DNA from: Salarias fasciatus
Taxonomy: Eukaryota > Chordata > Actinopteri > Blenniiformes > Blenniidae
DNA: 64,000 bases
Assembly: GCF_902148845.1 (NCBI RefSeq)
Contig: NC_043755.1
Coordinates: 14,626,896 to 14,690,895 of the forward strand
Direction of reading: 5' to 3'
Shown: in pieces, positions 50,601-58,451 of the stretch
Layout: each line of letters begins with the position of its first letter
How positions within the stretch are numbered: position 1 is the first letter of the stretch
Position numbers and translations under genes: made by a program
The notes under the pieces: generated by a model
Told to the model about the DNA's origin: nothing
The model's database searches: none
What the model saw: only the letters and a program-made list of their open reading frames with translations

Positions 50601-53600
50601 TTCGCATATGCTGGATAAAAGGCATTATTCTTGAAAATCTTTTCCCACATTTATCGCATTTGTGGCGGCCAAGTTTTGTTTTCTGTTGCTGCTCTTCATC
50701 AGCAGAGATCTTCATTCGTTTCCTGATTATGCCACACTCATGTTTTTTAGTTTCCTCATTCCTGAGTTCATAGAGATTACAAGTCCTGCAAAATTGAACA
50801 TCGATCATTGTATGGGAACAGTGATGGTGAGCAATCAGTCCATCTACATTTGATGTTGCGTGGGAGCACTCTGCACAATGATAAAACTCACGAGATCCAT
50901 CTGTTGACTCCAAACTTGTCAATATCACAACAGGGTGAAGGAACTTTTCCAACTGTGCAGAGAACTTCAGTTGGGGTTCTTGTCGCTCTGAATGAAATTT
51001 GTCATTGTCACCATATCTATCTTCATCAAGCTCAAGCTCAGTTTCATCAGGGTCACATGAAGACTCTTCTCTTGACAGAGGTTCACCATATAGCGTGTCA
51101 GACACAGATGGTTCATCTGTGGATACGTTCATTTCTTCAGATGACTCTTGTGCATTTTCAGCAACATCCTCATGGGGACATGACGTTTCTTCTGCATCAG
51201 TTTTTTTGAACGAAAGGTCTTGATCAATGAGTGGTTTACATCCTTGTTCTGTCCATTCCATTTCTGAAAAAGAAGGTGTCTCTGTGCTGGAGGCATTCAG
51301 TTTCAAGCAGGTTTCCAAACTTCTGAAAGCACCTAGTGAGTTATCTTTTGTCACTGAAGTGATAGCATCTGGTTCTGCCATGGAGGGTGTACTTGCTCTC
51401 TCAGGTTCTGTTGAAATTCCAGTGTCATTTGTATCTGGTGTGATTGGTTCTTTCATAGAGGTGGTACTTGATCTCTCAGGTTCTGTTGGAATTCTGGTCT
51501 CATTCGTATCTGGTGTGACTGCTTCTGCCATAGTTGGTGCACCTGCTTTCTCAAGTTCTGTTGAAATTCTGGTCTCATTCATGTCTGGTGTGACTGGTTC
51601 TTTCATAGAGGCGGTACTTGCTCTCTCAGGTTCTGTTGACATTCCGGTCTCATTGGCATCTGGCGTGAGTGGTTCTGCCATGGACGGTGTACTTGCTCCC
51701 TCAGGTTCTGTTGACATTCCGGTCTCATTCGTATCTGGCGTGAGTGGTTCTGCCATGGACGGTGTACTTGCTCTCTCAGGTTCCGTTGACATTCTGGTCT
51801 CATTTGTATCTGGCGTGAGTGGTTCTGCCATGGACGGTGTACTTGCTCTCTCAGGTTCCGTTGACATTCTGGTCTCATTCGTATCTGACGTGAGTGGTTC
51901 TGCCATAGAGGTGGTACTTGCTCTCTCAGGTTCTGTTGACATTCCGGTCTCATTCTTATCTGGTGTGACTGGTTCTGCCATGGAGGGTGTACTTGCTCCC
52001 TCAGGTTCTGTTGACATTCCAGTCTCATTCGTATCCAGCGTGACTGGTTCTGCCATGGACGGTGTACTTGCTCTCTCAGGTTCCATTGATATTCCAGTCT
52101 CATTCGTTTCTGGTGTGACTGGCTGTATGCAGGATTCTAGGAGGATACCGTCCTTCTGCTCATTCTTCTGACTGGAATCCTGATTGGCAGATGAGGTTGT
52201 GGTGTTCTCCTCTAATGAAATAGTAGTTTTTGTTTCTTCACTTACATCTATGCCTATTCCGGGTTTAACGACACTGTCATTTACGAAACTGGGTTCACTG
52301 CAGTCTGTCTTTGCGGTTTCTTTTGTCTTTTGTTCTTCCCCAGCCAAATCATTGAAAGGACGGAGATTCGCATTGGTGTCCGAGTTCTGCCACTGTAAGG
52401 AAGACTCGACACAATTGGACACAGCTCGATTCTTACTGGCAGGGATTCTTTCAGACACACTTTGACAAGTATCACCTGAATCTGGAGAAAGACTATCCTT
52501 TGTGATCCCTGCGATGCTACATTCATGTTGACTGTTGAGATTTGTGTCCATGCCACAGATTTTGTAGGTCAAACTATCTTCAGAAAGACTTGTAACATTT
52601 TCCTGCCTCAGATGACTTTCAGAAATCTCATTTTTTAAGAAACACAAGGCATTCTTTTCTTTCATGGGGACCTCATTTTTAGTTTTCTCCACATCGCTTT
52701 TGTTATGGTCATCTGCCACGCTGTTTAGATGCTTGAACTCCTGATTTTCTGAGTCAAGTTTCTCTTGCATTACTTCATCTGAAAGATTCTTCTCCTCAGT
52801 TGGAAGGGTAGTTGGAGTAGTACTAGTCATCTCAGCATCATCTGCACATGCAACTTTTTCAATCATGTTTCCTTGCCCACGTTCCATGTTTCTTGAGATG
52901 TCTGAACATTTATCTTGGGTAAAAGCTCTGATTTTTTTCTCTTGTTTTCGACCATAATCGTTTTTAACATGTACAGTGTCAAACTTTTTAGTTGTCATGT
53001 AAGAGGTAGCACCTGACTGATCTTTCCCTGTAGAAGATTCAACTGTATTTCCCTGACTGTGCATTTTGTTTTGTGCCCATACGTCATTTCCTGATTGGAT
53101 GGTTACATCAGTCTCTGAAATGGAAGGACTTACAGCGGGAAAAGTCATACTACCAGTGTGAGTTGAAATCCAGTCTGATGAAGTGTTTTCTGGAGGGAAA
53201 TCCGTTTTAGGTTTACCCGTCACATAGTTACATGATGGTTTAGCTTCATCTGAGCAACTGCTGACATCCGAGTAGTTCTCAAGAAACGACGTAGCTGCTG
53301 TTCCACATTCTTGTTTAAAACCTATATCTTGTATTTCTGAGGTGTGGAAACCATCTGTGGCATAATCCGGCATATCACTTTTTGTGCATCTTTGAAAGTA
53401 ACGTTTACCTGTGTGTTCACCAGCTTGCCAATGTGTCTCACTACTGTATCTCTGGTAAATGCAGTCTGAGCTGGGATTTGAAATCCCAGGATTTGGGTAA
53501 TAGTTTGTGCAGTAGTTTGAGTTGTTTAAATGGTGTTCATGTGACGTTACTGGATTGGAAAATTCCTGTCCAATAAAGTTCGAAAAGTTTCCTTCTGTGT

Positions 53601-53679
53601 CTGATGTTCTCCTTAAAGCGCCACGATCCGATGACATAGGTGGGAGGTTCCGATAGTATGAGTTCCATCCGTGAGCCAT
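44692..53679 (-). CDS. giant C2H2 zinc finger protein, about 49 fingers in one exon, 2995 aa
   Basis: A single open frame of 8988 bases. The start is the first ATG (MAHGWNSYYRNLPPM) after a strong acceptor (TTTGCTTTCAG at 53721), so there is an upstream non-coding exon. Residues 1-930 are disordered, S/T/E-rich, with ten perfect-length 25-residue repeats at 519-768 and acidic patches. From about 930 to the end I count about 49 C2H2 or C2HC fingers, in clusters split by disordered linkers. Few linkers are the classical TGEKPY type, and many fingers end in C rather than H. The first two (CAECSHATSNVDGLIAHHHC then CRTCNLYELRNEETKKHEC) resemble the finger pair in the genes at 27599 and 31405. No KRAB, SCAN or BTB. 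Function is unknown; DNA or RNA binding is inferred from the family. The intact 9-kb frame argues for strong selection. Confidence 0.9.
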   Translation of the reverse strand: MAHGWNSYYRNLPPMSSDRGALRRTSDTEGNFSNFIGQEFSNPVTSHEHHLNNSNYCTNYYPNPGISNPSSDCIYQRYSSETHWQAGEHTGKRYFQRCTKSDMPDYATDGFHTSEIQDIGFKQECGTAATSFLENYSDVSSCSDEAKPSCNYVTGKPKTDFPPENTSSDWISTHTGSMTFPAVSPSISETDVTIQSGNDVWAQNKMHSQGNTVESSTGKDQSGATSYMTTKKFDTVHVKNDYGRKQEKKIRAFTQDKCSDISRNMERGQGNMIEKVACADDAEMTSTTPTTLPTEEKNLSDEVMQEKLDSENQEFKHLNSVADDHNKSDVEKTKNEVPMKEKNALCFLKNEISESHLRQENVTSLSEDSLTYKICGMDTNLNSQHECSIAGITKDSLSPDSGDTCQSVSERIPASKNRAVSNCVESSLQWQNSDTNANLRPFNDLAGEEQKTKETAKTDCSEPSFVNDSVVKPGIGIDVSEETKTTISLEENTTTSSANQDSSQKNEQKDGILLESCIQPVTPETNETGISMEPERASTPSMAEPVTLDTNETGMSTEPEGASTPSMAEPVTPDKNETGMSTEPERASTTSMAEPLTSDTNETRMSTEPERASTPSMAEPLTPDTNETRMSTEPERASTPSMAEPLTPDTNETGMSTEPEGASTPSMAEPLTPDANETGMSTEPERASTASMKEPVTPDMNETRISTELEKAGAPTMAEAVTPDTNETRIPTEPERSSTTSMKEPITPDTNDTGISTEPERASTPSMAEPDAITSVTKDNSLGAFRSLETCLKLNASSTETPSFSEMEWTEQGCKPLIDQDLSFKKTDAEETSCPHEDVAENAQESSEEMNVSTDEPSVSDTLYGEPLSREESSCDPDETELELDEDRYGDNDKFHSERQEPQLKFSAQLEKFLHPVVILTSLESTDGSREFYHCAECSHATSNVDGLIAHHHCSHTMIDVQFCRTCNLYELRNEETKKHECGIIRKRMKISADEEQQQKTKLGRHKCDKCGKRFSRIMPFIQHMRIHTGKTPFRCNGCGVYFSQPCALTKHKKVPGRCKQTLLRKANSGTVGSKNQMPLQKNRVEDNKFAKIRKCSVKLVDIAKTTQCYMCGRSYPSVAKANKHRYAVHNMRSVSMLLKHFASERKHDIKTTKHKCPLCPRIFKYSYNRARHLRDCVRDAIYGGKRKVNGNYQCPLCYATFSLPHNRYRHINTVCLRAYLSRLAKDKEIPITQETGNGQKILPQDHKQKTQPKENEQKKHILPTSPAKSEPRYKCGLCPAVFYHASGKYRHKKKHELYKLSGKMIRYRKSVFSVPSKPTLSSSTKTEESEDSLKSTEENRRLVLDCQFCGKFFSSLKSLKNHQVRHRGEKPYSCLECGRGFKRRNHLIGHRRVHQKKIQCTVCRKILPTIGELIQHRSQHPQKGLLKCPECPQQFQYPVYLLRHLTTHQHKENKASQLDETPSSKPEQLLESQEQTNSDVLRCSLCNEEFDDAQTLRKHCLTHISRSSSNRCPFCEKGFACRQYLLRHMLQHTGNKAFSCTQCGKQFYRLMFLKLHSQKCSSTPQQFATTTPTKTKNRYFCSICPRTFSKKMRMRNHLIAHKKNALQLCSPCGQYYGFNKIKQHQIECPGITKNNDSLLLSPVESSIECTSQTDKDDEDVDADVDNDDNDNETTPQSRTDKLLPLKCPHCPKRFRFRSVQLRHLVSHTGLQPYACMRCGKRFGSQTSCMQHEAFCDGIRKDGLLKSKRDAVNKQSDIPPAEKTAGHSQADSEAEYKCKFCTKTFMKARSLRRHILTHNEVKPYRCKACDGCFSRYDHLKVHQSRCKGRKRRLEVCIPKISLDDVGKGWKIRFGNEPSEKKDTFECEVCTRSFSAQSKLSRHVTMFHTAKLYKCSRCGSAFSHEKSLKKHRKVNRCRRSSIQGSAVPPDATNPAAENVTGHLPRMSRILNRIQPIQNKKHKYGCTYCPRVFANNSHLEVHIRLHTGEKPYSCKYCDETFIRKDYLHRHFPKCTMREQESTTLCDRCGSFFPSSKLENHKKSCTTTSGPSTSPPKRTRQSTTVSPPKGFSCAYCSSHFLLFSQLQEHFLASHKQETTESPASTAPLQQHLSNIPNDKEDTGDESCDESVGNDALVTSERGSPLESEVPKKFFCFDCKTSFANKAGLAGHQRTHQNHNPFTCTMCKKCFANKTLLRNHSRKCRKNDLTTTQPEGPLKATLDFAVNDSVLVFKERSETTGSGVLQTNFSCKDNLTDDSSDDSEANAEPNREKKEVQYQCSECDQTFTDGLMLISHLEDHGRQEQEKKRNTCTRCGRFCANQANLEKHMKMHGISKKHSCLQCFKMFFTLAELEDHKTCHDPKKPYSCKLCHQRFLTRPALCNHIREEHADEAFTCRFCSKMYASKRSLVRHYKKWHMNEQREPKNTLEAKDSDVQKLINKANTSGESDNDENIGSGDSDSDMAPYFPCHVCGKTFTTSENLEDHQLCHLGEKPHECEECGKCFFQASQLQQHQRMHQSEFQCPTCGKGFVSLFALRKHKQSHGKIHPYRCSKCHISFKCQSQLTEHMFTHQEDNFPCDICNEVFVSKSSRAEHRKSHTIFHDRALPGVSQTEQDQPSQVSESSLGYSTELKYRCGVCHERFRDPEGLSEHGCMAAKERPYSCSECDKHFLHASHLKKHRSTHLSSVSSDAYPCNQCNTTFYSTKDFLSHLNNPDDIVVEIKRESDDEGEGPIPTFICPVCHKCFPSGIELIYHFPTHPDGAYKCEKRTHTEKKEEGHRVSPQTPAAAVKCSDCGQSFSGYDALHKHNCSHRWQTAVGTSFSKPSSHTYYQGDEEEEVDVTGEELYDCPACSKQFSSKSSLLEHQNMDHFAEKPFKCEICGKSFARRRYLTRHKHIHSQNAAVSDTQQPQTKRFSCGQCNARFSMKQDLSEHMRLHAERAVGDYRCDMCYKSFSQWSLLRQHQESHVGEVVYECTECDKAFAFPHLLEEHQQTHAGSSH
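51376..52125 (-). repeat. coding minisatellite, 10 x 75 bp
   Basis: Ten head-to-tail units of exactly 75 bp, so 25 codons each, in the N-terminal part of the giant zinc finger gene. Core of each unit reads TPDTNETGMSTEPE followed by an S/T/P-rich segment ending SMA or SMK. Units 2-7 are most alike; outer units are more diverged. Confidence 0.95.
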
Positions 53680-53729
53680 TATCAGCGAAGACAGGAAACT
53701 GAAGCTTAGAGTGCCTAGTCCTGAAAGCA

Positions 53730-53939
53730 AACAAGCAAAGACAGTTATTCAACTACTAGACAATGAATGTGTGCATTCTAAGTTTTTTGTATCTCAAAAA
53801 TGAATCCTTATGTCCTCTTTGGATAGAGAATAACCAAAATGCAGGAGCTACAGTGCTGACAGGAACTAGCAGTAAAGATCACGTCAATCCAATATTTGCA
53901 CACAACTCCATCATATCTTAAAGAGCTGTTATTCCCATA
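53730..53939 (-). other. 5' intron of the giant zinc finger gene, no other feature
   Basis: Follows the acceptor at 53721 upstream; AT-rich, no ORF of note. Confidence 0.4.
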
Positions 53940-54130
53940 TTACTGTTGTCAGTAGGAGGCAGAGCTTTCATCAGTCGGGCTCCTCTGGTGTGGAATCAGC
54001 TCCCAGTTTCAGTTAGGGAGCCTCTCACCTTTATTAATTTCAATGCTAGGCTTAAAATGTTTCCTTTCAATAAAGCTCAGTTAGGGCTGGTTCAGACAAC
54101 CCTAGTTCATTATGTCGTTAAAGGTGCAAT
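53940..54130 (+). mobile_element. LINE C-terminal fragment
   Basis: The frame reads VGGRAFISRAPLVWNQLPVS, then VREPLTFINFNARLKMFPF and KAQLGLVQTTL, the C-terminus of a LINE ORF that is common in teleosts, followed by a short 3' tail. No RT is present. Confidence 0.6.
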
Positions 54131-54616
54131 AAATAACAAAATTACTATAAAAAGCACTAAAAAATAGCCATAGTTATCACTTGTAATTGAAGAAACGTTC
54201 TCTTTAAACAATTTGTCTTCTCCATCAACATCTTGGTGAAGTCTTATTCCTTTAGAAAAAAAAAAATCCAAATGCAACAAAACTCTCCCAAACTGGCAAT
54301 GTGCACAATATCCTCCAAAGGGGAGGAGCGGATTGGAGTAAGAAAGTTATGCGAGTTAAAGTTATGTGTTACTAATTGAACCTTTAACTGGTTTTAGCAG
54401 GAGAAGACAACTGGGGGCCTCCACGACCGACGTCTTGTATGTTTTCAGTTTCTCCAAGTTGCAACACACTTGATTTCAATAAGGGGCTTGTTATTGCGCT
54501 TTTTTTATAAGCTTGATGAGGACATCAACATCCGATTGAGGTGTGCTGAAGCAGGAAGAGGGCTAAAACATGCAGGACTGAGGGCCATAAAGACCAGGGT
54601 TGAGTAGTCCGGATTG
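54131..54616. other. AT-rich, nothing recognised
   Basis: Lies inside the probable 5' intron of the giant zinc finger gene. No ORF of note. Confidence 0.35.
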
Positions 54617-54871
54617 AAAGGATAAGTACGGTTTAAACAGTTTTCATGTTATATAGAATGAAGTAGAACAATATACTCACCCAGAAGGCTTTTCAGATCC
54701 AAACAGTGCTTCGGGAGAAGTTTAGATCCTAAATCGAATGGCGCACATCTGTATGCGTCTAGCAGACAGGGCATCGGTAACGCCGCTCCAAAAACGGCTT
54801 TAATCGTCCAAAAATTCATCAGTTTCACCAATATTTCATCATGGTCTGCACACACCTCTCCTCCACGACAG
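54617..54871 (-). repeat. left arm of a long inverted repeat
   Basis: Reverse complement of 55523-55779 with scattered substitutions. The outer end is AAAGGATAAGTACGGTTTA. Read on the minus strand it contains TTGGTGAAACTGATGA, TTTTTGGACGATTAAAGCCG and a splice donor (TTCTGG|GTGAGTATA at 54681/54680). This arm could supply the 5' non-coding exon of the giant zinc finger gene. Confidence 0.85.
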
Positions 54872-55290
54872 CCCGGTGCCGAGATTGTTATATATGCAGA
54901 TATATGTTCGATCTGAATTTACAACTCGGCGCAGTTAAGAAGTGCATGCATATCTAGACATTTACATCTAGATATCTATGTCTATATGTCTAGACAGTAG
55001 TGTGACGTAAGCGGGAGCTACGGAAGCCGCAGTGTTGTTGTGTGTGTGTTTTTTCGACTGCTGATGCTAACGCATGTTTCTGATACCTGCTCTTGGAATA
55101 AACATCCTCACGCTGCCAAACACCTCTGGACTTCTTTCAAGCATATTACAAGGATAAATGTTTTGGTTGTTTTGTTGACCTCTGAACTGAAAATTTTGTT
55201 TACAGCTGTCGCGCACATGTGCAGTACGGCTCATTGTTTCCGGGGCAACCTGAGGCACGCGGTGCTTTTTTTTTTCCAGTTTACTGTAAA
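54872..55290. promoter_or_regulatory. spacer of the inverted repeat, possible promoter
   Basis: Contains TGACGTAAGCGGGAGC near 55001 (CRE-like), a cluster of TCTAGA-type palindromes at 54952-54995, and a polypyrimidine acceptor (TTTTTTCCAG at 55270-55279). A bidirectional promoter is a guess. Confidence 0.25.
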
Positions 55291-55569
55291 ATGGACGAAT
55301 ATCTGTCAGATGAAGATGTTGTGGACGAGAACTTTGAATATGAAGGGTTTCCTTACAGCTTCGAGCGAGAATATACAGATGAAGAGTTCATCGAAAGGCG
55401 AGCGCAGAGGCAAAGAGAAGAACGGCTGGCCAGAGACGTACTGCGCATGCGTGCTGCAGCCGTAAACAAAGATTTCAGTTCAGAGGTCAACAAAACCACA
55501 ACATTTATCATGCGACACTGGACTGTTGTGGAGGAGAGGCATGAGTGGACAGTGATGAAATATTGGTGA
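55280..55569 (+). CDS. acidic/charged ORF fragment between inverted repeat arms
   Basis: An ATG at 55291, just after a strong acceptor (TTTTTTCCAG), opens MDEYLSDEDVVDENFEYEGF, continues YSFEREYTDEEFIERRAQRQ and then REERLARD, before the frame runs into the right repeat arm and stops at 55569. The FEREYTDEEF-type acidic head resembles the N-terminus of fish proteins that carry a P2X7-type cysteine-rich intracellular domain, or of transposon-borne ORFs (recalled, weak). That domain is not present here. Possibly a stranded exon or a broken gene. Confidence 0.35.
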
Positions 55570-55779
55570 AACTGATGAGTTTTTGGACGATTAAAGCCGT
55601 TCTAGAAGCGGCGTTAGTGATGCTCCGTCTGCTAGACGCATATGGATGTGCGCCGCTCGATTTCGGATCTAAATTTCTCCCGAAACACTGTTCGAATCTG
55701 AAAAGCCTTCTGGGTGAGTATATTGTTGTACTTCATTCTATAAACAACGTGAAAACAGTATAAACCGTACTTATCCTTT
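55523..55779 (+). repeat. right arm of the long inverted repeat
   Basis: Partner of 54617-54871. On the plus strand it holds the same splice donor (TTCTGG|GTGAGTATA at 55713/55714) and ends TAAACCGTACTTATCCTTT. Confidence 0.85.
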
Positions 55780-55789
55780 AAAGTAAACC

Positions 55790-58073
55790 TTTACGACAAA
55801 TAAGTTGGCCTACAGACCAGGTGTAGGTGAGGCAATAATCAGGCTCTCATTACAATTGGGTGTGTGACCTAAAATATGCGTGACATTGGCTATCCTTGCC
55901 CGGGAGTTGCCTTCCTTTGCCATACACCTTCAACAAGCACATTACTGGGACCAAGTTGGAAAAAGAAACAAAAACATCTCCTGCAGTTTTATGAAGGGGA
56001 AACAAATGTGTGCATTTTTTTCTGATAACAATTCACAACAGAAACCAAATAAAAGCTTTATTTACCTGGTAGTTCATATGTCGATCAGCATCAGAATCCC
56101 AAAGACATCAACCCCATTTGCCTGTAGAAGAGAAAAAAAAATCACCATTAAACACAGGAAACTTTGTTTCGGCGAGGCGAAAGAAAAAAGCAGTTTCTTT
56201 GGTTACTGCACAAGAGTAGGCATGAGCTGAAGCTTGTGTTTCTATGTAGGACCTTTGCTTGCTTGGTCAAAGGTACTTTTCCCCTGTTAGTACCATCCAG
56301 AATGCATATTTGGTGCGGACCACAACGCAATTTTGTCACATTGTAGTTTATGCACTGCAGCTTCCTCTTCCAATGAGTGCAGCAAGCATTTTGAATTATG
56401 TAACACGACTTTTTTTCGTTGGCAACATTGCTCCACAGGGAGATTTAGGCCAATTTCTATCACGTTTATTACGATAAAGCATATTCTTTATGGTTCTTAT
56501 GAGTTGCTGATTGTTGGATGATTTTGAAGTTGTTAAGTCAAAAAACAATAGGGATGAGGCAACTAATGAGGCATTAGATTCTTGCAAATTCTGCTGCTGT
56601 CAGTCTCAATGTAGATGGAGTATACAATTTGCAAGTTTGACTGTTGAGTTGCAACTCGACTAAATGTAAATCAGGGTTTCATTTACATTGAGTCTGTTCT
56701 TACCCATTTGGGCTTGAAGATTGCTAGAAAAATCCCTCTGTCAGTTCTTTTTTTGTCTTAAACTGTAAGCATTTTATATTTATTGAGTAGTATAACTAAA
56801 TGTGCTACTAGTGAAACCATGAAATGGTCAACAGTAAGCTGACATTTTAAATTGGGAAGTATTTTTATGATTTCTTTCCTATGGTGTCATGGTTCATTCC
56901 CATAAACAATTTGGAATTATATCAATCAACAACAAATACGGAGTCTGAAGGACAACAGAATAATGGCCCCGATTTATCTTCAACACAGTAAGCTTTATGA
57001 ATACTTCAATTACCAGTTTTCACTTGGATAACTTCGAAATCTCATTTAAAAGATGCTTTCAACTAAAACTCCTGCTGGAACACGATGACCACACACCTCA
57101 TATTGTGTCAGTCACACTTTGGCTACCAAGACAGCTCTAGTCCATCATGCTAACAACATGGAGAAGAGTGGCTCTCCAGGGCCAGACACCCCTCCAGTTA
57201 TGAGATCTGGACAGCACATTCTAATGACACACAATTGAGTTGAGATCTATAACAAGTATCGTCTTCCTCAAATCATTCCTGACACATTCTTTCCTCTGTG
57301 ACAGGTCAAGTTATCCAGCAAAAAGTATGTAGCTACTGAAATGATGGTTCCGATGATGCTATATGTCAAATTGGAAAAATCAAGGAGAACACTGCTGAAA
57401 ACATCTACTTTCAAGAGTACAATGTGGTGAGACATGTTCCCAGTGAGTGATGTAAATACACTAGGATGCCCACACCAATGTTAAAACAAAACAAACAAAA
57501 TAAATAAATAAAACACAGACTTAAGGCCAACAGTAAATATGCCAATGGATACGGACAGAACCATTTGTTTCTTGACTGCATTCATTCCATGCATTGTTTA
57601 ATACGTATCCCACGGCTTGTGGATGCACTTCAAACAGTTTTACCATTGATGACCGTGGACAGTGGCCACAAATGGGCCCAAAAATACTCTGTTTAATCGG
57701 ATTGTAAGGTGAAGACGATTGCAAATGTGTCATATATACACCAGAGTAGATCCCCTTCAGTCGGAGCGGATTGTATTTCGGATCTGATTGTACAAGGTAG
57801 TCTACGTTGATCGATAATCCACTCTGCGTCTCATAGAAAAGGTGCTTGACAGCAGAGTGGATTAAACAAGGGATTATTCATTCCGCTCATGCATTCCCTT
57901 GTACGTAGTGACATGATAATGTGCACAGTAAACGGGAAGCAGGAAAGTCATAAACAAGCAGAAGAGCTCAACAGTGGTTGAGAAACACTTTAATAAAAGC
58001 CCCGATAGTGCAAACACTGGACAGGCGAGATGGCGGAAAAGCGAGTGGTTCAAAGAGTTCCCTGGTAGACTAC
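55790..58073. other. no gene recognised
   Basis: Moderately AT-rich, short chance ORFs only. Several stretches (57520-57900) look like old repeats but I cannot name them. Confidence 0.35.
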
Positions 58074-58451
58074 AAGTGGACGGTAACCAGTCGCATCGGC
58101 CCCAATTCAAGTTGGCCCCAAGCCAAGTTGGCCCCTGACCAACTCGACCTCAGCCCCCAATCAACTCGGCCCCGACGGCCCCGACTCCTGACCAACTTGG
58201 TCCCAACTAACTGAAAAAAAAATTTGTCTGGTGCGCCGCTGCTTTGGAACCGGGAGGAATCAAACACAAGCCTTTCACATACCTGTCAATCAAAAAAGGG
58301 AAGGGGCGGGCTAAAATAGCGCAACAGTCGTGATTCGGGGCCAAGCTGATCGGGGGCTGGGGTCGAGTTGGTCGAGGGCCGACTTGGCTTGGGCTGACAA
58401 GGTCAGGGACGACTTGGATTGGGGTCGATGTGACTGTAATCCCAAGTGGAC
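58074..58451. mobile_element. short transposon with GGCCCC-module inverted repeats and perfect 8-bp target duplication (copy 2)
   Basis: Element 58082-58443 (362 bp) is flanked by AAGTGGAC at 58074-58081 and 58444-58451. The left end begins GGTAACCAGTCGCATCGGCC; the right end, inverted, begins GGGATTACAGTCACATCGAC. Both ends then carry runs of 12-15 bp modules of the type CAAGTTGGCCCC/CAACTCGGCCCC. The ends match the 15442-16782 element. The 100-bp centre has no ORF. The 8-bp duplication suggests a hAT- or P-like transposase in trans. Confidence 0.8.

Noticed and set aside
51603-52103. 166-codon second minus-strand frame in the minisatellite
   Set aside because: Shadow of the 75-bp array, whose length is a multiple of three.
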